From assembly GCF_000005505.3 (NCBI RefSeq), contig NC_016133.3, positions 8,804,001 to 8,868,000 on the forward strand: a stretch of DNA of 64,000 nucleotides, given 5' to 3'. The position numbers were made by a program, and so were the translations under genes. Origin of the DNA: Brachypodium distachyon (Eukaryota > Streptophyta > Magnoliopsida > Poales > Poaceae). The notes below the pieces were generated by a model. It did not search any database, was not told where the DNA came from, and saw nothing but the letters and a program-made list of their open reading frames with translations. Each line of letters opens with the position of its first letter. Positions within the stretch are counted from its first letter, which is position 1. Shown piece after piece: positions 34,931 through 47,724 of this stretch.

Positions 34931-36725
34931 TAGTTATTTTTGTAATAGATTAGAGAGAATAATTTGGATCCAGAAGGCAATGCCCACTTCAAAAATCCTT
35001 TACTAACATAGTTTTCTCAGTAATCTGGTAGTCAAGATATGAGAATATTTCATATCTCACGGCAGGCAACAGAATTGGAATCTCAATAAAATAGGAAAAA
35101 GTATCTTTTTCGTCTTTCAACTTGTCAAAAAGTACGCAAATGGTTTCTAAGTTTCTTTCCGTATGTTATTCACCGAACACCAATGATAGCTCACCCCTTC
35201 CGAAGCGGTACTGGTGCCATTTATCATGGTTTTTGGTCCCATAATTGCCACGTTAACCTGCTAAATTGGCATCATATTTCTTTTAAGCTCCCAAGTCAGT
35301 TTGTTTTTGCAAAAAAAAAGTGTGTAGGCCAAAACTATGACACGTTAGTTATTTTTGTAAATACACAGGAGATCTAATTCTTTTTAAAGTTGTCAAGTTA
35401 AGCCTGAAATTTTGAAAATGCACGTTTGGGTCGTAATACATTTTTAAGTTGTTCACCACAAGTTCTAAGAGTGTTTCTCCTAGTCTGACCGAGTGACGTG
35501 GCCGAGCGCCACGTAGGCCTAGGCCCACGTGTCGGGGAACAAGCTGGATTGTTATTTGCAAAAGAAAAATTGAACGATTCCGTCCATCTGAAATCAAGTA
35601 AAATTGGCATTACTTTGGCTCATTGTATGCCACTGTGGTCTGAAGATATGGTCTAATTTTCAGAGCATTTACCCGACAGGTGGGCCTAGACGGACGTGAC
35701 GCTGGTCAAACGGCCACATCACACAATCAGACTAGGAGACACATACTTAGTGCCTGTGGTGAACAATTTTGAAAAGTATTGGGACCCAAACATATATTTT
35801 CATAGTTAATTTAGGAACTAACCTGACACTTTTTAAAAAAGAATTAGGACCGTCAATGTATTTTACTCTTATTGAAATCGTGGGAGTTAGGCTTTCTAGT
35901 TCAGAGGAAATTCATAAAACTTTCGAAGGATTTGAATCCTTGGGATTTTCCTTTGTTGGCTATTTGATTCACATGTATAAAACCCAAGATATTTTTCTAT
36001 GAATTCCTTTGCATTCTATTTGAAGAAATTTTCATAAACTCGAACCTCTTGAAAAATTCCTTTGTTTTCCCTAGGTGTACACTCTTTGAAGCTAAGTTCT
36101 GCAGTTTTCCAATTTTCATAAGACTCAAAGAGTGCATTCACTCTAATTCTATGTTTTCTTTAGAAATCCTATAAATTAAAAAGGCCCTTAATCTCTCCAA
36201 TTCTCCCTAACCAATCCTAATCCAAATTCAGACGAAGCTCCTCCATATTTCTCCACCGAATTTCCAAAAAAAACCGAAAGAAGGAAGAAATCTCTTATCC
36301 GAAGTCTGAGCCTGAGGATAGGATTTTAGACGAACCCAGTCAACCAACCATGCCCATCCAACAAATAATCCAACGAAAATGGAGGCGAAAATGCGAATTG
36401 CCCAACAAACTTACAAAATAGCCATATAGGCTCCTTGGAACAACCAACGACCGAACCCCAACGAAAAATCACCCCTCCTCCTCCTCCTCCCCCTTACCCG
36501 AAGCGGCGGCCTCCGATCTCCATTCTCCAATTGCGCCGCCGCTCCTCGCTCATCCCTCCCGCGCCCCTTTCCCGGCCTCTCTGGCGGGGAAGGCTCCGTG
36601 CTTCTTGGTTTTCCGGCGGAGAGATCCCACCTTTCTTGCCCCCGGTCTGCAAGATCACGGTATTACGGCCAGGAAAGTGCCCCCCGAGGAACACTCCGCG
36701 ATCTCGGGTGGCTGCCTCGCGGTCG
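34931..36725. other. Region upstream of the S9 peptidase
   Basis: Apart from the inverted-repeat element, it is AT-rich with no supported gene. From about 36480 it becomes CCT-rich and probably includes the peptidase promoter and leader. An open frame reaches back to 36435 in phase with the gene, but its Pro/Arg-rich start does not look like conserved coding sequence. Confidence 0.45.
35374..35847. mobile_element. Inverted-repeat element, Mutator-like in form
   Basis: About 140 bases from 35374 (CTAATTCTTTTTAAAG) are repeated inverted at about 35690-35847. They share GTTCACCACA, TCTCCTAGTCTGA and TAGGCCCAC blocks. No exact target duplication was found. Long imperfect TIRs on a short non-coding element suggest an old non-autonomous MULE. 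Confidence 0.6.
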
Positions 36726-39700
36726 ATGCGATCTCTTGACGCTGCGGTGTCGGCGAGGTCGGATCAGCACAACAGCAAGAAGCCGCGCCTCGAGGTCGAG
36801 ACCGAGATGCCCCTCGCCGACTCCTTCGTCGCCGGCAGCAGCGGCGTTTGCGGGGGCAACGAGGAATCCGGTGGGTGTCTCAGCATGCGCGTGGAGGATA
36901 TCGTGCAGCACCCGCTGCCTGGCTACGGGGCGCCAGTGGCGCTCAGCTTTAGCCCCGATGACCGACGGGTGGCGTTCTTGTACAGCCCCGATGGCACGCT
37001 CCACCGCAAGGTTTTCACCTTGGACCCCGGGCAGCGCCGCCAGGAGCTGCTCTTCGCCCCACCGGATGGTGGCGGGCTCGAGGAGGGCAACCTATCCGCG
37101 GAGGAGCGGCTGCGGCGCGAGCGTTCCCGGGAGCGCGGCCTTGGGGTCACGAGGTACGAGTGGCGTGCCCGTCGGTCCGGTGCCCCCTCTTCTCGTGCTG
37201 GCATTGTCGTCCCTCTCCCCTCCGGGGTCCGTAACTTCCCTTCAACCTTCTGCTATTAGTTCACTGCACGACTTACTCCAGTCCACCGCTCATCATGACC
37301 GATATTATTGTGCAAGTTTTTCTTTCGAGAAGGAATACTATGATGTGGCAAAATTGTTTCATTGGGCTCTTGTGGTTTTCAGTTTTCACTACAGTTCATC
37401 TCTCTCTTCAGAGGTTGCCCAGTCTTTCGACACCACTGGAGGCTTCACGTATATGCTACATTAAAACATGGATGGGTTGTAGATATCTTTGAGACGTGTC
37501 TGTAAGAATTTCAGGAGGGGGAGGGGGTGTCTTCAAATCAATATTTAGTGTGGAAAATAATTTTGATAAGAATACTTTGATGATTCATCGCACTAAACTC
37601 GATAGCATTGTGTTCATCATATTCTTCTTTCTACAGATATTAATTGCTGTAATGTTGATCTGCCTTACTATATTGTCAAATACAGTTTCTCATCATTGTT
37701 TAACAATGTTCTTTTTTTTATACTTAGGTACTTTCAGTTTCCGGAATCCTTTTCTTTTTTTACTTTCAGTTTCCAGAATCCTTTTCTTTTTCTCAGATAA
37801 CCATTTATTAGATTATAATTTGTTACTTAGGTCACTGATGTTTCTGATTGTAATCATTGTTTCTTTTCTGCTGAAGCTTGGCAACCATGTTGTTTGCTTC
37901 CGTCGATGGTTTGTTTAGCACCGTTGTGCCTTTATCATACATATCATCATGTTGCTATAGTTTTTGAAGCTTTTGAAAATCTTTGCACATCTCCAAAAAT
38001 TCTACGTTTCATAACAGACACATGAGTTTATTTTGTCCTTTTTTCAATAGGTTTACTTCCAGGATTTATCTGGCTCGGAACCAGTACTCAAGCTGCAAAG
38101 TACTCCCACATCCCCAATCATCGATCCACACCTATCTCCAGATGGGAGCATGATTGCATATGTCAGGGATGATGAACTGCATAACTTGGGTTTTGCTGAT
38201 GGGGAAACTAGGCAATTGACATATGGTGCAAGAGAAAGCGGGAAGGTAGCTTCTTGGCTTCTGGTTCAAGTAATATTTTAATAGGACCATGTTGACTGTC
38301 GCTATCATAACATAACTCTACATGACTGTCCTTCGAACTAGAAATTCACACTAATTTTTTATCATAGCATATGTAAGAAATAATGCGTTGTAGTCAAATA
38401 TTATGTGCCTATCTCTTGTTACCAAGGCCTTACTGGATCCAGTTTAATATTAGGCTGTCAAAATTATCGTAAATCCAGGGCCAAACAGCTCATGTATGTT
38501 TGGTCTTAAACGGTACTCCCTCCAGTTCATGGAAAAGTGATGTTTTGGATATTGACACACTACTTTCTACTATGATATATGTGATACCCAACAAAGAAAT
38601 TGTATTATGGAAATACTGTTCAAGCCAAATCTATACATATGATTTCCGAGTTTTCAGTCTTAAGTATTCAAAACGATATCGGCAATCAGGGTTTTTGAAT
38701 TTTGACTGAAGTTGAGTTCAAAACATCACTTTTCTGTGACCCAGAGGGAGTAACTAGTAAGCTTAAATTCACCCCTTAAGCAACAAAAATGGGTGTTCAA
38801 TTCCCTCCTCAATAATCTATCATCTTCATTGGTTAATGTGCCTATATATATATACCACATATTCTAATGCTACCGATATTCTACCTGGGAAGTGGAAATA
38901 AATTCAGAATCTAACATTTACATGTCTTCTATCTTATCAGATACATGGACTTGCTGAGTATATTGCACAGGTATCCAGGATGATCCATCAGCATTTCTAT
39001 GTAATTTGTTTTCATGACTGTTATCATCTAATACCTTGCATTTTCACATTGTAGGAAGAGATGGAAAGGAAGATGGGATTCTGGTGGTCTCCTGATAGCA
39101 AACACCTTGCATTTACTGAAGTTGATTCCTCTGACATCCCACTATATCGAATCATGCATCAGGGCAAAAGTTGTGTTGGTCCAGATGCTCAAGAAGACCA
39201 TGCCTACCCATTTGCTGGAGCAGCTAATGTTAAACTGCGACTTGGAGTTGTTCCTTCCCATGGAGGAGAGGTAACTTGGATGGATCTCCTTTGTGGAGAA
39301 CCACTTGGAACCCATGGTGATGAAGAATATCTAGCTAGAGTCAATTGGATGCATCATAATGCTCTCGCGGTTCAAGTTCTCAACAGAGCACACACAAAAC
39401 TTAAGCTACTTAAGTTCGATATTACCACGGGTAAAAGAGAAGTCTTACTAGAAGAAGAGCATGATATATGGATAACATTAAATGATTGTTTTACTCCTCT
39501 AGACAAAGGAGTGAATAGTAAATATCCAGGTGGTTTTATTTGGGCCAGTGAGAAGACTGGATTTAGGCACCTGTATATTCATGACAAGAATGGTGAGTGC
39601 TTAGGGCCTGTCACACAAGGTGATTGGATGGTCGACCAAATTGCTGGTGTGAACGAGAGTTCTGGACTTATCTATTTTACTGGAACACTGGACGGACCAC

Positions 39701-42143
39701 TGGAGACAAATCTGTACTGCACCAACCTCTTTCCTGATTGGAGCCTGCCATTACAAGCCCCTAAGAGGTTGACTCAGGGCACTGGACGGCATTCAGTAAT
39801 TCTTGATCATCAGTTGCTAAGGTTTATTGATGTGTATGACTCAATAAAATCACCACCTGTGATCCTGCTGTGTTCTTTGCTGGATGGAAGTGTAGTAATG
39901 CCTCTATATGAACAGCCACTAACAGTTGAGCCACTTAAAAAGTTTCAGCAGCTGTCTCCAGAGATGGTCCAGTTTTCAGGGAAGGATGGGACCTCTTTCT
40001 ATGGGACTCTCTATCTTCCTGACGAGAATAAATATGGACCGCCTCCCTATAAAACGTTAATTAACGTTTATGGTGGTCCTAGCGTTCAGCTTGTTAGTGA
40101 TTCATGGATCAGTACAGTTGACATGAGAGCTCAGTATTTGCGAAGTAAGGGAATATTAGTCTGGAAGGTAAACATTTCGTGCTTGATATCATTATTTTGT
40201 CAAAAGCGATTTTTGTAGTTCGTGAGGTATTTTTTTCGGAAGTTATTTACTAGAGAAATCACCTATGTGCAATGCATTCACACCTGAACTAAAATGGAGA
40301 TGTCTAGAAAGTAAAAGAATGACACTAGAGCCAGGGAACTTCCAATTCATATCACAGGCTACCAGTCAGTACCAGTTTCAGAGTTAATACATTTATGTGC
40401 ACGAAATTATCAATTCTGAAAAGAAGACAAATGCATGTCAAGTTATACCAATGCAACAGTGCATAAAACGAAATGTTGGTTAAATATTCATCTTTCATTT
40501 TAGCATGCATAGATGTAACAGAAAGATATTGCATTAGCTGATTGTTAGTACAATAGTTACCGGATCCGTTGGAACAGTTTCCGAATCCTGATCCCGATCG
40601 ATCTTGATCGGGGTTCGAATTTGCTCCAGACCGTGAGGAATTCGGAGTCCAATTCATCGAACGCAAAATGTTTTTGAAATGAAATCTTTGGGTAATCACT
40701 GTGATGAGCGGGGCTGAGAGGGTAAACAGAGATGAGGACAAGGGTAGACGGAGGGGAAAGGGAGCAATTGTGCCTGCACCTGATGTCGCTGGTCCTCTGC
40801 TCTTCCCACTTGGTTGCTGCTGGAAAAAGTGGAGATGAGCCAGCTTGAGGACACAGATGTGATAGCAGCTTGACCATGGGGATGCGGTGGAGTAGCAGCA
40901 GAAAAGCAGCAGAGGTGGCTTAGCGGCTTGAACAGAGCAACAGCGAAAGAACCACTAGAACTGGAGGCATGAACAGGCAAGTGTAGCTTGAGGACTTTAG
41001 TTACGTCAGGTAAGGGCTAATGGGCCTATGTGGGCTTCATTGAACAGGCCAACATAACATATATGCTTTACGATCAAGGTTTTTTAAACGCTATCAAGAC
41101 ATGTGGTAGTTAAGAGCTTTATTACTTTTTCATCTACTGGATTTTTACAAAGCGAGTTGAACTCACCAAATCAGAATTCAAGAATCAGTTGCTGGATTCG
41201 CAAACTATAGATGCATATCCCCCATTGAACTCGATTCTATAGCAAGTGATGAATCATGAACCGAGCGAACCGTGAATCTGGTAGCTATGGTTAGTACCTG
41301 CACAAACAGGAAAATTTACTCGGCTTTCTAGCAGTTTTTTATGCAACAAAGGAAGGTTTAGTCGCCTACTTTGCCTCCTACTGTTGCAGTGTAGGAGAAC
41401 ATACCCTGTAAAATGTGTGAAATTGTCAGTAACTCTTTTACTGCAAAACATTTACGGTATTGTACTATTGTTTGTATGTGACAAACCATAGGGCAATGAT
41501 CTATATCTATCACTGGATTAGATTCATAAACTTGCAGTCAGGCATGATCTGTATCTATCACTGGTTCTCATGACAATATATTTTCTGGCAGATGGACAAC
41601 CGAGGATCTGCAAGGCGGGGTTTACATTTTGAGGGACAGCTGAAGTACAACATTGGTCGTGTCGATGCTGAAGATCAGCTAGCAGGTGCTGAGTGGTTAA
41701 TAGAGCAAGGCCTAGCAAAGGCTGGGCATATTGGTCTGTATGGCTGGAGCTACGGTGGCTTTCTGTCAGCAATGTGCCTCGCGAGGTTTCCCGACACATT
41801 CTGCTGTGCAGTGTCTGGTGCCCCGGTGACCGCATGGGATGGGTATGATACCTTTTACACAGAGAAGTACATGGGATTGCCCTCGGAGCACAGAGATGCT
41901 TACGAGTATGGGTCGATCATGCACCACGTGAATAATCTGAGGGGGAAGCTGCTCCTCATCCATGGGATGATTGACGAGAATGTGCATTTTAGGCACACCG
42001 CGAGGCTCATCAACTCGCTGATGGCGGAACGCAAGCCCTATGAGATCCTCCTCTTCCCTGATGAGAGGCACATGCCACGCCAGCTAGACGATCGGATCTA
42101 TATGGAGGAGAGGATCTGGGATTTTGTAGAGAGAAGCCTGTGA
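36726..42143 (+). CDS. S9 prolyl oligopeptidase / dipeptidyl peptidase IV-like
   Basis: Five coding exons (36726-37226, 38051-38245, 38941-38970, 39055-40167, 41592-42143), all GT-AG and all phase 0, give 796 residues. The start MRSLDAAVSARSDQHNSKKP is preferred over an in-frame extension from 36435. The DPP IV-type beta-propeller spans exons 1-4 (RVEDIVQHPLPGYGAP, then LQSTPTSPIIDPHLSPDGS and KMGFWWSPDSKHLAFTEVD). The alpha/beta-hydrolase domain is in exons 4-5, with nucleophile Ser in GLYGWSYGGF, Asp in HGMIDENVHF and His in PDERHMPR, so the catalytic triad is complete. It lacks an evident signal peptide or anchor, like cytosolic DPP8/9 relatives. The physiological substrate in plants is not known to me. 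Confidence 0.93.
38516..38750. mobile_element. Stowaway-type MITE in the peptidase intron
   Basis: CTCCCTCCAGTTCATGGAAAAGTGATGTTTTG at the left pairs with CAAAACATCACTTTTCTGTGACCCAGAGGGAG at the right. TA duplications lie at 38514-38515 and 38751-38752. It lies in intron 2 (38246-38940) and does not affect the splice sites. Confidence 0.85.
40168..41591. other. Large last intron of the S9 peptidase
   Basis: This 1.42-kb intron has a GC-richer block at about 40560-40980 that differs from its AT-rich surroundings and may be an insertion. I could not find inverted repeats, target duplications or a protein domain. Confidence 0.35.
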
Positions 42144-42436
42144 AACTGGGCAAAATGCATTGTATAAATCTGCCGTTGCCCTGTGTAACTTCAGCCTGGA
42201 TAGTCGGCATGATATCTTAGTTTATTTGATCTTTGGTCATCTGTATTTTTCCGGACGTGCATGATTCTTTTCCCAGATAATGCGGCAGTAGCCTGGCTGA
42301 ACAGTGAGGTTTCGAAATAATCCAAAATATGCATTTGATGTTGGATCCTCGTCACCGGTTAAGAAATGCTTTGTTTAGACTATTATTAATTGCCAACTTT
42401 GGAGTTTTCCTCTGATTGCTGGAACTTTCTTTCGTA

Positions 42437-42509
42437 CTCACTCCGTCCGTTTGTAGGTACATGGGCGATAAAATTGCGGCATTTCATATGAGACGGAGGA
42501 GGAAGGGAG
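42437..42509. mobile_element. Short Stowaway-like MITE
   Basis: CTCACTCCGTCCGTTTG on the left and GAGACGGAGGAGGAAGGGAG on the right, with TA on each side (42435-42436, 42510-42511). The inverted repeat is imperfect and the element is only 73 bp. Confidence 0.45.
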
Positions 42510-42824
42510 TATCTTTCATGAGAAAAGCATTGTGAGATTAGCTACATAGACTAATCACATTTGTCCGTCTTGAGAAGCTCACGGAAAGAAAACCATACGT
42601 GTGCAATGTGATAAAACATCTGCCCAGGAAAAAAAAGAACAAATTGTAGTCTTTATATTTTTGGAAAATGAAAGCATAAGCGGGCCATGAACTCCCTAGT
42701 TGGCAGTTGTAACAAAACCTCTAATCTCTACCGGTTCTTTTGGGGAGCTTCTCTCTTATGCGGCACAGTTTTTTTGGGACCATTTCTAACCAACTTAACT
42801 CCACGTTTCTGACATGCTATAGTT

Positions 42825-42958
42825 TTTTAGTCTCGACGATAGGGATGGGACTTCTGAAAGGACCCTCCCCCCCACACACACCCCCACGGCCTTTTAGTCT
42901 CTTGACGACAGGAATGGGACTTCTGAAAGGACCCCCCCACCCCCACCCCCACGGCCCC
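42825..42958. repeat. 67-bp tandem duplication, C-rich
   Basis: TTTTAGTCTC...GACTTCTGAAAGGACC occurs twice with spacing of 67 bases, each copy ending in runs of C and CCCCCACGGCC. Confidence 0.85.
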
Positions 42959-43417
42959 ACCCCAAAATAAAGGGTGACACAGCCTTGTGAAAGTCACAAA
43001 GAAGTACCAAGAGATCTCTCCGATGGCTTCCAAGACTTTTTGATAAAAAACTAGTTGGGAAAACCATCAGGCCTGAAGATTTGTTGTGCTCCATTTGAAA
43101 GATGGCATGCAAAACTTCCTATTTTGAGCTTCCACCCTTTAGCGCCAATAAATCTCTTACAGGGAAACCTGTGGGATGTCACCCTTTCTAGATTCATCAA
43201 GAAAAACCTAGCTCTAGTCACAAGGCCCAAACAGATCCTTAAAATAACAAGTTTGAGGACTCTTCACCTTCAATCATACCCTCGTCCTGTTGAAGTTTAA
43301 GATCTTTTGTTTCTGATGATGCCCATCAGCCACAAGGTGGAAGTATCCGGTATTAATAAATCTCTTCTTCATGAACTAACTCCGCAACCCGCTCATGACA
43401 CCAGCGTTTAACCCATC

Positions 43418-43613
43418 CAGTGGCGGAGGTAGGACCTGGGCTAGCAGGGGCCTTGGCCCCCCCTATTTGGAATTTTTGCTTAACCCCTTGCATAACCTTT
43501 GCAATTTTATCCTATAAGATTCACTTTTCATGCTTTGCCTCCCCCCCCCCCCCCCAATAAATCACCCCTTCTATTCTGGCATTCTCTATCTTCTTTTCCT
43601 GCCTCCGCCCCTG
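43418..43613. mobile_element. hAT-type MITE with 8-bp target duplication
   Basis: Starts CAGTGGCGGAGGTAGG and ends CCTGCCTCCGCCCCTG, near-perfect inverted ends. AACCCATC flanks both sides (43410-43417 and 43614-43621), the 8-bp duplication expected for hAT. It is 196 bp long and non-coding. Confidence 0.92.
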
Positions 43614-44368
43614 AACCCATCACTTGTGCATAATTAGCATTCCTTACGTCTCACAGTTGTTTGTGTCTCATGGGTTGTCATGCATGCATTGTGTTATGTA
43701 CTTGTCATGTCATGCCTTAGGCATCTATGAGTAACAAGACACGATAATAATATCAATCGAAGAGAGATAAAATTGGACACAAAAAAAAACCAAAACATAT
43801 GAGTATTGGATCTAGAGTTGAAGATCTTATTGAGAGGATTCTATTGGTGACAGGCGTTCGAAATTTGGATGCTCGGTTCAAGTTTTGCGAGTCGGCGCTC
43901 GGTGAATTGTATTTGTCGAGAATCATGAATTTCTATAGTTGGATTTGATAAGTCGGCCTAAGTGCAAATATGTCGCCATGTTGGGCTCTCGACCCGACAT
44001 GTTCCATTTCTGAGTGTGCATTCGCATGTAAGCACTGCAAGGATCTATATTGCCAAACTGTTGCACGCATATTCTACTATTTTAGTTTCTGCTACAATAC
44101 AGTGTCTACAACTACAAGTATATCCAACGTCAAGCCAGATGAAACTGATGTATTCCCACCATCCCAAAAGGATATACAAATCCAAATCACTTATTTTGGG
44201 ACGGAGTGAGTACAACGAATGTCTTTCGACACCGCGGTCTTCCTTACCGGAGAAGGCGACTTGAGAGCTCAGAATCTCACATGCTAGTGCTGATGTCCAA
44301 CCGATGACCCAAAAAACATTAGAGTGAGAGGGAGATAGCACGCAGTGCATAAATCCGAGGGCCGGGTT

Positions 44369-46472
44369 CTACAACTCCTCGTCGCCAGAGCCAGAGTACA
44401 GAACAAAGCTGGGGAATGCCATGGTTATGTCTCTGCATCACAAGTTCACAGCACGTCCAGAGGTCACTCCACAACACGTCCAGAGACCAGAGGTCACCCA
44501 AAGCTGGAAATCTAGATGTACTTACTTGAGGTACGGGAGAGTCATGTTCTTCAGCAAGGCCGGGTTCTTGCTCGCGAACGCCTTCCACTCGTCCACATCT
44601 ATCCTCCCGTCGCCGTTCAGGTCTGCCTGCTGGAATGTCTGCCAGAACTTACCTTAGTATAAATCTGTATGCAGTTTTATATGCTGGCACCATTTCTGAA
44701 TGAAATGGACTGAAAATAGCTACTCCCTCCGATTCTAAATTATTGTCGAAATATTACATGTATTTAAACGTTTTTTAAGAATAGATACATTCATATTTGG
44801 GCAAATTTGAGTCAAGAATTTAGAATCAGAGGGAGTACACACTACGGCGAGCAAGCCACAAGTAAGGCGTGAAGGCAAATTTGTGCAAACATATCTGGTT
44901 GATTTTTTTTAGAAAAGGAAAGCTTTATTTTTTTCTAGAATAAAAATAAATGAATGAACGGAGTCCATGAATGAATATAGCATAGGTTATTTTCAGTCCA
45001 TTACATTTTGTCAACCCAAACAAACATGACCAAATCAAGAAAGTGTGATGTGGCACATTAAACGCCGCACCACAAGCTAAGGAGTCAATTAGTGCATGCC
45101 AGCTAAACCTGTGTACCTGATCTACGATTTGTTCGACAGCGTCATCGGAAAGAAGCAGGTCTGACTCATTCAGGATTGCAAGGACCATTTCCTTCAACTG
45201 CATCAGTAATCATTACTTCAGTTTCAGTAAAAACCCTCACTGTATGCATGATAATTTTTCAGTGAAGAAAATGTATTGTCAGCACTGAAGGCAGTGTATT
45301 GAAATTGCTGTGTGTGATATTATCTTGATAACATATTGCAGTACTATGTTCAATTGACAGAATCATATGAAGCATAACTTAGTAAATCAGAGATGCAAAC
45401 CTCTTCTCTCTCAATGCTGCCGGTGCCTCTGAGGTCATATAGTCTGAATGCAACTGCAAGAAGGATTTCCTTCAGATGTCAATAGGAGAGAGAGACATCA
45501 TATAAACAGAATACCAAAAATATCTTGAGGGTTAATTATGGATATGTACAACACAAGACTCAAAAAGTATCATAAGAAAAGATAAAATGACAGAATTGCA
45601 AAAACATTTTGTGTGAGATAAAAGGGAAGTCTGCAATACTACTGCTGCTGCTGCTGCTTCTACTAAGTTGACCAAATTTTGATAGCCAAAAAGTTTCCTA
45701 CAACATTGACAAAAAAAAAAAACACTAAGAGAAGAGACCTCACAGGCAATCTTATCTTCCATAGGTGTATCCGGGTGAAAAATGTGGAGGGACCGAACAA
45801 ACTCCCCGAATTCAATCACACCGTTGCGCTTCAGATCAAATAGATCAAATATCTGCAGAAGTTGAGTACAGTGCCACACATATGAAAAAGATTTTACAGT
45901 TCTACTAATACTTCAGATATATGAGCTTAGTGACAGAGCAGCTTTGCAGTCACACTGCAAGATGTTCAGGAAGTGACCAGGTTACTGACCCGATCGGCGA
46001 AAAGATTTTTCCTGTTGCTGTTCTTGAAGAGAGCAAGTTGGAACTCCTCCTGTTCAGGGAACAGGCAGTTTAGAATTTGACACCGATTAGAGTTTCAGAA
46101 CCACATGGTCAACTTGTTGTGACTGCTAAAGATTAGATCACACTAAAAGAAGATTATCAGCTAAACATATACCTTGTGAATAAGCCCATCCTTGAATATG
46201 GAATAGCTAATCTTCTCGAACAACACATACAGGGCCTCCACTTCATTTACAGAAACTGTATGCAGGAAGTGGTTAACACTTGAACGACAGGAAATCATGA
46301 CGGTCCTTTCTTCTTGTACTGAATAAATCACCAGAGTAAAAAGTGGAACCTATGTATATTATTTGGTGGCGAACCAAGTATATATTTCCTTACATGTCGT
46401 CTCTTTGGCTAGAATAGAAGCATCCTCATGGTGCGGAGCTCGTTTAAACTGCTTTGATGATGCACAGCCCAT
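44369..46472 (-). CDS. CBL: Calcineurin B-like (CBL) calcium sensor
   Basis: Eight coding exons on the minus strand join in frame: 46472-46394, 46255-46173, 46049-45990, 45852-45744, 45453-45401, 45197-45117, 44638-44526, 44432-44369. The product is 213 residues, the usual CBL length. It starts [13 protein letters not shown]: Gly2 and Cys3 fit N-myristoylation and S-acylation, so a membrane-bound sensor is likely. EF-hand segments are visible: [47 protein letters not shown] and [14 protein letters not shown]. The C-terminus has the FPSF motif whose Ser is phosphorylated by CIPKs. It should bind Ca2+ and activate CIPK kinases. The start is like the CBL4/5/7/8 (SOS3-like) branch; the exact ortholog is unresolved. 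A leader intron is suggested at 46535-46679. Confidence 0.94.
44723..44835. mobile_element. Stowaway-type MITE, 113 bp, in a CBL intron
   Basis: CTCCCTCCGATTCTAAATT pairs with AATTTAGAATCAGAGGGAG. TA duplications lie at 44721-44722 and 44836-44837. Same length and core (AAGAATAGATACATTCATAT) as the copies at 780 and 60997. It sits in the intron between the last two-but-one and following CBL exons (44639-45116). Confidence 0.88.
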
Positions 46473-47724
46473 AAAAACAACCTTGCAACTCAGTCCTTTT
46501 CTTGTAGTGAACAACCCGCTTTTCGCCAAAAGCACTGAAAAGTACCTAATGCAAAAGGGGGGATAATTTGACATAAACATAGCACACAACATTTAAGAGT
46601 TCCATGTCAAAAGAATCCAGTAAAAACAGGTCAAGGAACTAAGATAGTCAGCGAGAAGGGAACCAAGGCACAAGCTCACCTGGAAAACAACACCGGATGC
46701 TTTCTTCCACTACTAAAGATCGACCAAGAAAGAGGGAGGGTGTGTGTAGTGAATATATCTTCCAAGCGTAGCTCCAAGCTTTTGGTGGCAGTCTGGAAGA
46801 TACGATGGGCATGGAAGAAGAAGGTAACAGACCATATATTTTTGTCGCAGAGAAATCAAATGCTAGTACCGACAACAGGCGGGGCAAGGGCAAGAGTTGA
46901 CTTGCACCAATTCCTTCTCGCGCGCATGAAAGTAAAGAAACATCACATCTATGCATTTCAGCATTTGGCATTATGCAAGAAAGGAAAATCATTGATGTGA
47001 TTGTAACAAATATGTATAGTAGCCTGGTACTAGTAGTTTACTACTGTGGCTAGCTAGGCTAGCTAGCTGGATGCGAATACATATTTAAGAAACCAACCGT
47101 GAGGACAAGAATTGCTTGTACGCTTAGCTAGGCTGCTTGGCTGGCCTCCCTACCAAAGATGTCTGGAACGATCGATGCGTCGTACTGTTCCAATACAAAA
47201 TTGCCAATGTCGGCTTGTACCAATCAGTATCAAATGCTTGTATATACAGTATATAATTGTGGGTTGACGCGTGCTGTTTGGTTTGGGCGATAGGAAGTGG
47301 AGGAAAGAAAGGTGTATACACACTTAGTATGTGCAGTCGTAAGAAATGGCAATACACGGTCGCCTCAGCCCTCAGACGTATGGATACGTCATCGACGACG
47401 ACGGCTGGTAAAGGTGCTGCAAGTAATTAGCTGAATACGCTTTGTGTGCCATGAACGTTGAAATATATTGCTCACCTTTCCAGCAACTAGCACGATGTCA
47501 TCTATAATCTATACTACCTATCTAAAAATACAAACCGTTCCCTTCACCGCGTCTTGTCGTTCGTCAAACCCCTATCCATCTGCGCGGTACGTTCGGGCGG
47601 CGTCGTTCCTCCCCAGCCGAGTAATCACTGATCAGGCGAAATAGATTCCAATTCAGTTATCCTGATAAAAAAAAGTTCCAATTCGGTTATTATTACCCGA
47701 ACAGACCAAGAAGGCGGGCGCGTC
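46473..47724. other. CBL leader and upstream region
   Basis: Probable 5' leader exons of the minus-strand CBL gene with an intron at 46535-46679, judged from a CAG acceptor and a GTGAGC donor. Further right nothing is recognised except a CTAGCTAGGCTAGCTAGC-like run near 47053. Confidence 0.4.

Larger units (their letters stand above)
42144..44368. other. Intergenic DNA between S9 peptidase and CBL (convergent)
   Basis: Holds a MITE-like end pair (42437), a 67-bp C-rich duplication (42825), a hAT-type MITE with perfect target duplication (43418) and a C-run near 43540. No gene could be supported. Confidence 0.5.

Noticed and set aside
36435..36725. In-frame N-terminal extension of the S9 peptidase
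   Set aside because: Pro/Arg-rich CCT-repeat sequence without conservation features; MRSLDAAVSARSDQ at 36726 is a better start.
40352..40980. Overlapping minus-strand frames in the S9 peptidase intron
   Set aside because: No domain, no splice pattern; probably inserted non-coding DNA.
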